This document shows, in pieces, positions 19,876-29,578 of a DNA stretch of 64,000 nucleotides. The notes beneath the pieces were generated by a model that saw nothing but the letters and a program-made list of their open reading frames with translations, did no database searches and was not told the origin of the DNA. Made by a program: the position numbers and the translations under genes. Where the stretch lies: assembly GCA_965112735.1 (NCBI GenBank), contig OZ218960.1, positions 62,001-126,000 of the forward strand, given 5' to 3'. Source of the stretch: Phaeosaccion multiseriatum. Taxonomy: Eukaryota; Ochrophyta, other classes. Position 1 is the first letter of the stretch; each line of letters begins with the position of its first letter.

Positions 19876-21949
19876 GCGAGAGAGGGAGAGAGAGGGAGAG
19901 GGAGAGAAAAAGAGAGAGAGAAAGAGAAAGAGAAAGGGAAAGGGAGAGGGAGTGAGGGAGAGGGAGAGAGAGAACGAGAGAGGGAGAGTGAGGGGGAGGG
20001 AGAGAGGGGAGTGGGGTAGATATTGATAGATTGGGGGGGAGGGAGAGTGTGAACGGTAGTAGCAGCCTGCTCTCACATCCAGTTGGGGGGCCTCCTCAGA
20101 GACTTCCCTACCTTCGTCTACCTCTCTCCCTCTCCCTCCTCCTCTCCCTCTCGACAGGCAGTGGCGGTGTGTCCCGGCTGCGAGTCTGCCCGGGAAACTC
20201 ACGACCTCTACCACTACCGCATCGACGCAGCCGTCAGGAAGCACAACGCGTGCCACAGGGAGGGGCGCCTGCTGCTGCTGGACATTCACGGCCAGGTGTG
20301 TGTGTGTGTGTGTGCGTGTCTGCGTGTTTGTGTGTGCGTGTGTGTATGTGTATGTGTGTGTGTCTGTGTGTATGTGTGCGTGTGTGTGTCTATGTCTCTC
20401 TGTGTGTGTGTGTGTGCGTCTGTGTGTGTATGCGTGTGTATGTGTGTGTGTGCGTGTGTGTGAGCGGGGGGTGTGTTTGCACGTGCCCCCCCTGTCTCAC
20501 CGTTAGTATGTGTGAGTTTGTTTTGCTCCTTCTCGGGAAGCGGGACGGCCTCTGACCTATGCACGCCCACACCCACACCCACCCACACACCCACACACTC
20601 ACCCACACGCTCACCCGCACCCACGCAGGCGAAGCACTCGGAGGCGGTGCTGTTGGGCACTCAGGGAGGAGACACGGCAGACATTGAGGCCCTGGAGCGG
20701 CCCGGGGAAGGCTTTCTCTGGCACCTGCGCAGGGAACTGGGGGGGGCGCTGCAGCAGGGGGGGGTGGCAGTGGATGGGTGTGTGTCTAGCACGGTCCTGC
20801 CCGAGAGGGGGGGGGTGGAGCTGAGCGGATACCGCGGAGGCTATACCGTGCAGAGGTGAGGTGTGCGAAGGTACAGAACAGGCATACGGGTATCACACAG
20901 GCATACGGGAGCATGCATCGCGTCTGCTCCTCTCCTGTCATGGCCGTGTTTCTATGCGGGTTGGTGATACATACGTGCTCACATACTCGATGGGCGTCTC
21001 CTGTCTGCTCGCCCTCCCTTCCTCTCCAGACACAGCGGCTTGGGGGTGAATGCCATTCAACTCGAGTTTGGGGATAAGTGGCGGAGAGCGGCGGGTAAGA
21101 GGGGGGAGGCCGCACAAGCATTGGCGACGGCCCTGTTCTACCACCTGCAGCCCCTCGTCCCCTTCGTGGCAGATGCGGTACGTAGTGAGGGTTACGTAAT
21201 TAGAGCAGCCAACGCGGAGCGAAGCAAAGCAGCAAGAGAGGAGAGAGAGAGATAGAGAGGGACAGACAGATGAAGATGGCGAGAGGGAGGAGAGGAAAGA
21301 TGGCATGGCTCAAGTCTTTTTACTTCAAGCGTCATCTCACTTGTTCGTTTCCGTTCTAGTTTCAATTTCAGAGTTGTTCTTGACGTCGTTGTCCCGACCC
21401 CCCTCCCCCCCCCCTCCTCCTCCTCCTCCTCCTCCTCCTCCTCGGCTTGTGTAGGCTCAGCGCCTGAGGGAGCCTTGGGGCAGAGAGCGGCAGCTCCGAG
21501 TGGTTGGGGCGTTACAGAAGTTAGGCCTCGCCACCCCTGCGCGGCTCATGGCCCTCCTTGAGAGCGGCAGCAGCAGCAGCAGCAGCAGCGAGGATGGCAG
21601 CGGAAGGGACAGTAGCGAAGATGTCAGTGGACGGGGAAGTCACTCTTGCTTGGGCGACGAGGATGGCAGTGGACGGGGAAGTCCTCCCATAGGCTTCCGA
21701 GGTGGGGCCATTAACAGCAAGAAGGACAAGGACCAGGCAGCAGCAGCATTAGCAGAAGGAGAAGATAGCAGCAATCATAGCAGCAGCATTGCGTATGTCA
21801 AGGGCAACAGCAGTATTGCATGGGTCAAGGGCAGCAGGAGCAGCCAGGGCCTAGCGCTGCTCAATGCCAAGCTGAGGCGGGCCCGGGAGCAAGAGCTCAA
21901 CGAGGGGGAGGCCGCCGCCCTTAGAGAGAGCTTTCGTATGCTGCTCTGA
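19347..21949 (+). CDS. N-formylglutamate amidohydrolase-like metallohydrolase
   Basis: Six exons (19347-19601, 19693-19776, 20158-20295, 20629-20855, 21030-21177, 21455-21949) join in phase to 448 residues. Family landmarks are [17 protein letters not shown] (zinc-binding HGG), [35 protein letters not shown], the middle block [20 protein letters not shown] followed by LLLLDIHGQ, and [14 protein letters not shown]. FGase-superfamily enzymes cleave N-formyl or similar amide bonds. The exact substrate in algae is unknown. The C-terminal ~160 residues are a Ser/Asp-rich tail with DGSGRGS-type repeats derived from GATGGCAGTGGACGG (motif B-like) and a closing helix ([19 protein letters not shown]). 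Introns carry GACA, GA and TG microsatellites. A start at 19290 (an in-frame codon) is an alternative. Confidence 0.78.
19785..20025. repeat. (GACA)n then GA-rich tract
   Basis: Intron 2 of the amidohydrolase-like gene begins with GACAGACA repeats to about 19875 and passes into GAGAGG/GAAAGA purine sequence. Confidence 0.92.
20296..20462. repeat. (TG)n-rich intron tract
   Basis: Interrupted TG repeat occupying most of intron 3 of the amidohydrolase-like gene, directly after the donor. Confidence 0.92.
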
Positions 21950-22549
21950 GTGGGGGGCACCCCTCGTGATGAAGTACGTACAGTAAGTTATTCCATTTGT
22001 ACTGCCCTTAATCCCTATAATTTTGAAGTCATTTGCCCTTCTTCCCCTCCTAATCGTATGTAACTATTTAGTAATCCTCCCTGTTCACTCCGTGGGTTTC
22101 TGTTGCTTCTGTTTGTCCAGTGAAGAACGATTGGAAATTCGCAAGCCCCCCGCCCCCATTTTGCGTCACTCACTCTCTCGAGCCTGGCACCAAGCGTGGT
22201 GACTGACCATGTGCCCGTATGCCCGACGGAAGCAGTGCAGTGATGCTCCAAACGGCTTCACGCACCATCCACCGTTGTACCACCTACTGCTGTGCCTGTA
22301 CAGCCTACCTACCCCGCAGCGAGGCGAGCCGGCGCTCCCCCGAAGTAGAGCAGCAACGCCCCCCCCCCACTGCCATCCACTGCCATCCACTGCCATCCCC
22401 GCACTTCGAAGGTCTCAACGATCTCCAATGCGACTCTCCACTTCTGCCCCAGAGCCCGCCATCCACTGCCATCCAGCCACTCGTGCTCCTCGCGGACAAC
22501 AAACTACTTGCCTTCCTCACTCAAGCACTCAACAAGCCACGCCAGCTAC
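21950..22549. other. Convergent intergenic region with motif B array
   Basis: This spacer separates the amidohydrolase-like gene (+) from the desaturase gene (-). It holds three tandem copies of the CCATCCACTG unit at about 22370-22402 and another at 22459-22475. No gene was recognised. Confidence 0.6.
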
Positions 22550-25134
22550 TCAAGCAGTGGCCGTCACAGCCGCTCCCTTGCCCTCATCCCCGCTGACAAA
22601 TACCCACTTGTTGCCCCTCTGCTCCACCATGAAGCACTTGGTGGCGAGTCTCCACACGGCCTTGTGCAGGGGAGTGGGGTCGTACAAGTAATGCTCCGGG
22701 AAGGCTTCCTTGATGGCCTCCGTGGCCTCATCGGCATGGTAGAAGGGCATGGAGCTGTCCAGGTGGTGGGCCACATGGGTGGACCCAATCTTATGCAGGG
22801 CCCAATCAAAGAACTTGCCGTAGGGGCGGTCGATGGAGTGGAAGGCGCCCTTGACAAAGTTCCAATCCTCTCCGCTGTAGTGAGGCACGTCTGTGTCGGT
22901 GTGCTGCAGCCAAGTGATGCCCACCAGCCACGCGTTGACCACGAGGTAAGGAGCACCGTACAGCAGGGCCATGTTCATGAGGCCGAAGGTCTTTGCCCAC
23001 ATGACCAGACCGCCGACGGTGGCCGCGATTCCAATGTCGCTGAGCCATACCTTACCCTTCCACTTGCCGGGGAACAGCTCCTTGCCCGCCTCGGCGTTGT
23101 TCACTGGCACGAAGTGGCTGAGCATGGGGGAGGGGGTTAGGGTTAGGGTTAGTTGGGGCCAAAGGAAGAAAAGGCTGGCAACCGTTAGTGAGGGGCAAGA
23201 GTTAGTGAGGGGCAAGAGGAGGAGGAGGAGGAGGAGGAGGAGGAGGAGGGGGAGGAGGAGGAGGAGGGGGAGGAGGGGGAGGAGGAGGAGGAGGAGGAGG
23301 AGGAGGAGGAGGAGGAAGAGGAGGAGGAAGAGGAGGAGGAAGAGGAAGAGGAGGAGGAGGAGGAGGAGGAGGAGGAGGAGGAGGAAGAGGAGGAGGAGGC
23401 GGATTCCCACCCACGCCCGCCCAACCATCCACGGACCCACACTTCTTGACTCACTTGGTGAACTTGCGAACGGGCCCTCCGGTAGCCCCCCACAGCATGT
23501 AGGCGGGCCAGCCAACCACGAGATGCAGGAAGGACTGCACCCCGCCGAACAGAGTGCCCCCGAGCCGCTTGCCCAGTACCGTCCTGAACGCCTTGCGCAT
23601 CCCTGCCACCATCCTGAGAAGGAGAGACGAGACGAGATGGTCATGGTGAAGGTGAAGGTGAAACACAAGGGGCGGCGAAGTCAGTTCCTTGTCCTCCTGT
23701 CCTTCTATCAGGCTGTATCTGCATCCGTCTCTCCGCCTCTCATCTTGAGTCTGTCCCACCCCCCTGTCCCACCCCCCTGTCCACCCCCTACCCGCCCCAT
23801 TCACAGTGCGTCTGTCTTCTCGTGCCCACCTCGATGTACGAAAGACTTGACTGACGGCAATGCGTCATCATACCTTTCCCATCCCCACTTCCCCATACGC
23901 CTCCATTACCCTTCTCCTAGAGGCCTCCACTATCGACTCCACTACCCTTACTTCGCCTCCACCATCTCCTCTCCTCACCTGCCCTCGTGTCCCTCTTTGG
24001 TGGGCGGCACGTGCGTCTCTCCCTCCGTCATGTGATTCGTGCGCGCGTGGTGCACACCGTGGCCTGAGGGGGCAATAAAGGACAAAAACGGGAGAGAGAG
24101 AGAGCAGGTTAAGTACGCGCGGAAAGAGGGAAAGAGAGGTGTACGCTGTGCGAGACGGAGGAATACACGTATCTCTCCCTTCACCTCCCTCTCTCTCTCC
24201 CCACTCACTTCTCTGCCAACTGAAGTAGGGCACGAGCAACGCGCTGTGCAGGAGGTAGCCCACACTGTCCTGTAGAGTCTTGTTGTTGCTGAAGGCCCCG
24301 TGCCCACACTCGTGGGCGATGACCCACAGGCCAGTGGCGAGGGTGCCGTTAAGGAGCGCGTAGGCCACCCAAGCAGGGGCCATGGCCGCCTTGTGATAAA
24401 GGATGCAGCAGTTGGTGAAAAAGGATGCAGCAGATGGTTAATAAGAGGGGAGTTGAGGAGATCTCGAAACGCACACAGCACATCCTGTCTGCATCCCCTC
24501 CCTCTCTCGTATGTGTCTCTCTCATATACCACTCGCGGGACCCACTTGTGAGTAAGGTCACTCTTACCCCCTTCCCCTTCCCCTTCCCCTTCCCCTCCCA
24601 CTCCCTTTCTCACTCTCAACCCCCTTCTCATTCACTCACCGTGAAGGGGATGAAGGCCGCCGCCAATGCCCCCGTGCCGATGGTGCACACGAGCGAGCGC
24701 AGCGTGTAGAGCAGCGCCTTCTTGGTGTCCTTCTCGAAGCAGTGCTTGGGCACGACACCCAGCACCTCGCTCTTCTTGGGCCACACCTTGTCGGTCAGCG
24801 CCTGGCCGTTGAGGCCCGACAGAGTAATGCCAGTCATATCAAAGGCTTCGCTTGATTTCGGGGGGGCTACTGCCTCCACCGGCGGGGAAAGCGTAGTAGT
24901 TCCACCCATGGCAGTGGCGGGAGCGGACGACATCATGGACAGTCTGCGTCTCCGAGCAGCTGAGGGTGCCCCTACTCGAGACGAAGAGGGTGAGTGGGTA
25001 GAAGAGGCGGTGGTGGTGGTGGTGGTGGTGGACAAAGATCGAACGCTCCCGGCAGGGTTGACGAGAAGAGCGGTGGTGCTCTGCGGGGTCGTGGCACAGA
25101 GCAGGGCCCCAGCCGCAGCAGCAAACGCCCTCAT
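22550..25134 (-). CDS. Plastid-type fatty-acid desaturase (delta-12/omega-3 family)
   Basis: Five exons (25134-24640, 24389-24209, 24063-23979, 23613-23455, 23117-22550) join in phase to 495 residues. The N terminus MRAFAAAAGALLCATTPQST is a signal peptide followed by a Ser/Thr-rich transit region. Then come VVPKHCFEKDTKKALLYTLR and the three histidine boxes of membrane desaturases: HECGH (in IAHECGHGAFSNN), HGVHH (in SHGVHHARTNHM) and HVAHH (in GSTHVAHHLDSSMPFYHADE). Membrane segments flank them. Such enzymes use ferredoxin or cytochrome b5 and oxygen to insert double bonds in acyl lipids. HVAHHLDSSMPFYHA resembles delta-12 enzymes more than omega-3 ones, but substrate cannot be settled by eye. 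Lipid-linked substrates in the plastid envelope are inferred. Intron 4 contains telomere-like and GGA repeats. Confidence 0.9.
23135..23152. repeat. Intronic telomere-like (TTAGGG) repeat
   Basis: Three consecutive GGTTAG units within intron 4 of the desaturase gene, immediately beside a (GGA)n tract. Confidence 0.85.
23216..23400. repeat. (GGA)n trinucleotide array
   Basis: Almost pure GGA/GGAAGA repeat of about 180 bp in intron 4 of the desaturase gene. It creates spurious poly-Ser, poly-Pro and poly-Arg frames. Confidence 0.95.
24406..24418. repeat. Partial copy of dispersed motif A
   Basis: AGCAGTTGGTGA followed by A's, in intron 1 of the desaturase gene next to a repeated GGATGCAGCAG. 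It matches the first half of the 17-bp motif. Confidence 0.5.
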
Positions 25135-25879
25135 GGCTCTCTGTTCTCCTCCTCTCGGGTCTCGGCACCTCTGGCGGCTGACGCCTCGCTTCTTCGCTCA
25201 ACCCTCTCCCCTCACGACAGTTTTCCTTCTTTTCCCTCCGGGAGATCCTCTGCAAACGAGCGGTACTACACCAATCAGGTTAGTGGAGGCTGCTGCTGCT
25301 GCTGCTGCTCCAGCCGCTAGCTGTTTTTTATATAAAATCACGTGTGTGGTTCGTTGGTGGAATTGACGTCATCGTTGAGTTTTGGTTTCAGGTGCCACCG
25401 CCCAGTTTCCGTTTCAATTTGGGTACTCCCGGCCCAAAAGAAATTGTCCAATTTTTTCTTCAAGCAAAGAGGGAAGAAGAAGAAGAGGGATCAGAGCGAG
25501 AGGCCTAATCAAGCCGGTGCTGCTTCAGGGATCTGTCTTCCTCTTGAGTGGCTGTCCTCGTTCGAGTGGTGGAAGCGTGTGAGGTGCTGGATTGTACCGG
25601 ATTGTGGACCTGAGCGAGTCTCGATGCTTTGATCAGCAGAGCGGGGCGTGTCGTACGCGACTGGGGACGAAGGGACAACGAACAGTACAGCCTACAGAGA
25701 AGCGAAGGTCTGCAGGACGCTGCTGGACAGGAAGGGAGAACGAGAGCCGTAGAAGCTCCAGAACGGGCCCTAAAAGAATCTTAGAAGAGAGCGGAGGAGG
25801 AGAGCAGCTCGCGACTGGGCAGAAAGGGACAGCGAGGAGTACGGGCTACGGCAACAGCGGGGCCTTACAGCACACTCCG
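25135..25879. promoter_or_regulatory. Divergent promoter region
   Basis: This spacer lies between the desaturase gene (-) and TMEM184 (+). It includes a GCTGCTGCTGCTGCTGCTCC run near 25290-25310 and an AT-rich TTTTTTATATAAAATCAC at 25323-25340, a possible TATA-like element for either direction. Confidence 0.45.
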
Positions 25880-28316
25880 ATGGCAGGGGCTAGTGCTGAT
25901 TGGGTGCTGACACCGCTGGCCCGCGTATTGGCGATTTTGACAACCATCGTTGCTCTGACTCTGTCCCTCTACAATATCATCAAGCACATCATTCACTACA
26001 ACTACCCCAGGACCCAAAAGTTTATATTCCGGATATGTCTTATCATTCCTATCTATAGCATTTCTTCCTGTATCAGGTGAGAGACAATATAGAAAGAGAG
26101 GGAGAGAGAGAGAACCGAGGGGGATGGAGAAAAAGTGAGGCACAGCGGGCGGGAGAGAGAAAGAGAGGGAGAGAGAAACAGATTATGGAGAGATCGCGGG
26201 GCGCAGGATTTGGCGAGAGCATGCCTTGCCTGCGAAATGATGGGCAGCAAGCAGAAGGGAGGCACAGCCCCCTACACCTCATCACCGCATCGATGCCTCC
26301 CTCCCTCCCTCCCTCCCTCCTTGCCCCGCGTCCATCTTTCCCCCTCCTGCCCCATCTGCCCCCCTTCGCTCTCTTCCCTCTCTCTCTGTGTGTATGGGTG
26401 TGGCGGTGTGTGTCCTCCCGTCTCTCTCCCCTGCCACCCTGCCCCGGTCAACCCACTCCCCTCCACTCCCCTTCCCTTCACTCAACTACACCCCACTCCA
26501 CCCCACTCCACCCCACTTCACTCTCTTCCAGTGTGGTACACCCTCCGGCCTCCGCGGCGGTGCAGACCATCCGGGGAGTGTACGAGGCCGTGGTGGTGTA
26601 CTCGTTTCTCACTCTGCTGCTCGAGTACGCGGGAGGGGACTATGTCTGCATCGAGGCCATCAAGGTCAGAGGGGAGGAGGAGGAGGAGGAGGAGGAGGAG
26701 GAGGAGGAGGTGGAGGAGGAGGAGGAGGAGGAGGAGGAGGAGGAGGAGGAGGGGGAGGAGGAAAGAGAGGGGGGAGGAGGATAGTAGGGAGCAGGGAGGT
26801 GTGGTTCCGGAGAGGGAAGGCGAGAGGGAGGAGGGAAGGATCCGTCTCTCTGTGTGGAGGAGAGGATGGTGGCCAGAGTGGTCAGAGGGAGGGTGGTGAA
26901 CGGCAAGAGGGCAAGAGGCACACAAGGCTTGCCCGAGAGCAGAGGAGGCCCGTGCGCGGCTGGAGGGGACTGCTCCTTTCTTTCGTCCTTCTTTGCGCTC
27001 TAGGTTCGCCTCGCTCTCATCTCGCCCGCATGCCTCCCTCCTTCCCTTTCTCCCTGCGTCTCTCCCTTCCTCCCTCCCTCCCTCCCTCTCCCCCCCCTCC
27101 ACACCATATCATCACCTGAATGAACTGAAATGAACCGAAATGAAACGACGTACGTACGCAGCACCACCCGCCCATTCGGCACCCCTTCCCCCTGGGCTGC
27201 ATCCTCCCCAAGATCCGACGCGACGGGCGACTCGTGCGCTACTGCAAACAGGGCACGCTGCAGTTCGTGGTCATCAAGCCGCTGGTGGCGGTGCTGAGCC
27301 TCATCGCACTCGGCCAAGGCTTCTACTACACAGACTCGTACCAGGGCTTCCTCCTTGTGGTGTACAACCTCAGCTACTCAGCTGCGCTGTACGCCCTGCT
27401 GGTCTTTTACCTGGCGGTGGTGCAAAACACGGCCATTCTGACGCAGTACAAGCCCGTGACCAAGTTCTTTGCAGTCAAGAGCATCGTGTTTGCCACATTT
27501 TGGCAGAGCGTGGTGATTGGCCTCCTGCCCGGCATCTCCACGGCCAAATCCATTCTGTGGAACGATTTCTTGCTGTGTTGCGAGGCTGTGCCCTTCGCGC
27601 TGCTGCTGAACCGGGCCTTTCCTTACAAGGAGTTTTTGGGGGGCAACTTCGCCGTGCATGCCTTCGGGGACAGGGCCATGCTCGACAATATGAAGCAGGT
27701 ATTCAGCGTTGGCGACGTCTTTCAGGACGCGTATCACAACTACCACGCCTCCTATCAGGACTACGCGGTTGCGAGGGATGATACCGAAACTGATTCGAGA
27801 AAGTTCCGCGCCAGAACGTTCTTGGTGGGCAATCTCGACTCGGCGGAGATGGAGAAGGGGGCCCGGGGCGGGGACCGCGGGGCGGGGGGGGGGGCATCGG
27901 CAGCAGCAGCAGCCGCAGCAGCAGCAGCTGCGGGAGCAGGAGGACGACGAGGAGGAGGAGGGGGAGGCAAAGGGAGGGACGAGGGGGCGATGGAAGCAGG
28001 GGCAGGATCGGCAGGATCAGTTGCAGCGGCAGTGGCAGCAGCAGGGCCGGGGAAGGGAGGTCCGAATCGTAGCACTGCAGAGGAGGAGGCTAAGCTGCCC
28101 GATGGTGATGATCATGATGATGAAGCGGACGGAGGAGTGCTCGGTCCGGGCCATCTGCAACATAGACCCAGCTTCGCACACGCTCAGGCGACAGCGCAGG
28201 AGGAGGAGGACGAGGACTGGTCGGAGGATGTTGATGTGATGGAGGTGCGTAGCAGAGGCACCACTCCAGAGGCCGGGCAGGGCAGGAGCAGGAGCATCAC
28301 AAGGGCCATGGTGTGA
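25880..28316 (+). CDS. TMEM184 / organic solute transporter alpha-like membrane protein
   Basis: Three exons (25880-26076, 26532-26664, 27162-28316) join in phase to 494 residues. Seven membrane segments are visible: first VLAILTTIVALTLSLYNIIK, then FIFRICLIIPIYSI, AVVVYSFLTLLLEYAGG, FVVIKPLVAVLSLIALGQGF, FLLVVYNLSYSAALYALLVF, IVFATFWQSVVIGLLPG and a last weak one. Conserved motifs include HYNYPRTQKF, YVCIEAIK, HHPPIRHPFPLGC and FFAVKSIVFATFWQ. The C-terminal ~150 residues are cytoplasmic low complexity (Ala, Gly, Glu/Asp runs). TMEM184 proteins are putative transporters or tumour-suppressor-like membrane proteins in animals and vacuolar proteins in fungi. The substrate is unknown. Intron 2 holds a GGA array. 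Confidence 0.88.
26680..26785. repeat. (GGA)n array in TMEM184 intron
   Basis: GGA repeat of about 100 bp beginning 15 bp after the exon-2 donor. Confidence 0.95.
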
Positions 28317-29578
28317 GCACATGAGGTCGTCAGCTGTAAATGATCGCGGTACGACGCTGCAGCTACGGTGGTGTTGTACCCCACGGGAGAGGAGAGGGTG
28401 GTGCGTGGCTGTGGCCGCTTCCTCGAGATGATCCACGAATGGCGAGGTATGTCACCAACCTTTGACCTTACCACTCCGCTGAACGCCGCCGTTGAGGACC
28501 ATGAGAGCTCGAGGAGGCCATCGCAAAGAGCACGTGCCGCCCTCTCTTCTTGCATTGTGTACTGTGCACTGCTCTTGCACTTGAAGCAAGAGGGGGCATC
28601 ACCAGCTGTCAGGACCACGTTCGGTGCCCATGGTATCGAACTGCGCTGCAGCGGAGAGAGGTGGAGAGCGGCTGGGAGAGTCTTGTCTTTCCTTTGTGGT
28701 TTGGTCACAGAGCTTCGGCGTGCGTGCATGGGTGGCGGATATCGGATATTGATATCGCGAGCCGAGCCAGAGGGGCGCTCCTGGGCAGAGAGAGAGAGAG
28801 AGAGAGAGAGCGGCGCTGGAGGAGGGGATGGGGGATGCAGTGGATGCAGTGGATACATATTGCCAGAGTCCTTGGATGCATGTTCAGTGGATACATATTG
28901 CCAGAGTCCTTGGATGCATGTTGCCGGTGTCCTTGGCCACCCCTCGTAGGCTTCTTTTGTGGCCACGGACAGCACCAGAGCCTCACCTCTCCTCGCAGGG
29001 TGGGGGGCTCTTTTAGCTTCGCTTGAGCCGCTGCCTCACTGCCTTACTGCCTTACTGTAGGCAGTGCTGTTTACTGTAAGGTGTGTTGGACGCTGTGCGA
29101 AGAAGATGGGAGGGAGGGAGGGAGGGAGGGAGGGAGGGAGGGAGGGGGTGCGTGCGGTGGATGGGGTCTCAGCCTCTGTCTCAGTGCGCCTCTCCTCTCC
29201 GGTGTTGTGCTACTTTGGTGCTTCAGCGTTTCGAGAGTGGACGCGTGGGTACTTCAGAATTTTTTTTTTTTACATAACAGACACTGTGAATTAACAAAGC
29301 GGCACTCGGGATAACACATAACACTCGGGATAAGAAACAAGGCCTTGTCCGCACAGTTACCTTCTGCCTTCATCACATCCCTTGTGCTCAAGAGCAAAAC
29401 AAAAGGTTACACAGCGACGTAGAGTGTGGGGGGCCCTTCCCCAAGGGGAAAGAAGGTACATACAGAAAGAAGGCGGGCAACCGACCCCTGCCGAAGGAGC
29501 CGACTAAGTCAGTAAGAGTAAGTCGGTAAGCTTCAGATTGCCCTCCATGGGCCCGAGTCAAGGGGTGATGCCGCCTGC
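28317..29578. other. Convergent intergenic region
   Basis: Between TMEM184 (+) and TMTC (-) there is a 38-bp direct duplication at about 28849-28924 (unit beginning GTGGATACATATTGCCAGAG), a GGGA array at 29108-29147 and a T11 run near 29260. No supported gene was found. Confidence 0.55.
28849..28924. repeat. 38-bp tandem duplication
   Basis: Two adjacent, virtually identical copies starting GTGGATACATATTGCCAGAG and ending TGGATGCATGTT. A third partial copy follows. Confidence 0.85.

Noticed and set aside
22209-22691. Plus-strand frame over the 3' end of the desaturase
   Set aside because: It is antisense to an exon with clear desaturase residues and is Pro/Thr-rich from motif B repeats.
23185-23493. 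Poly-Ser, poly-Pro, poly-Leu and poly-Arg frames
   Set aside because: They are products of a (GGA)n array lying in a desaturase intron.
25592-25879. Upstream extension of TMEM184
   Set aside because: It begins at TTG, is compositionally random, and the ATG at 25880 directly precedes the first membrane helix.
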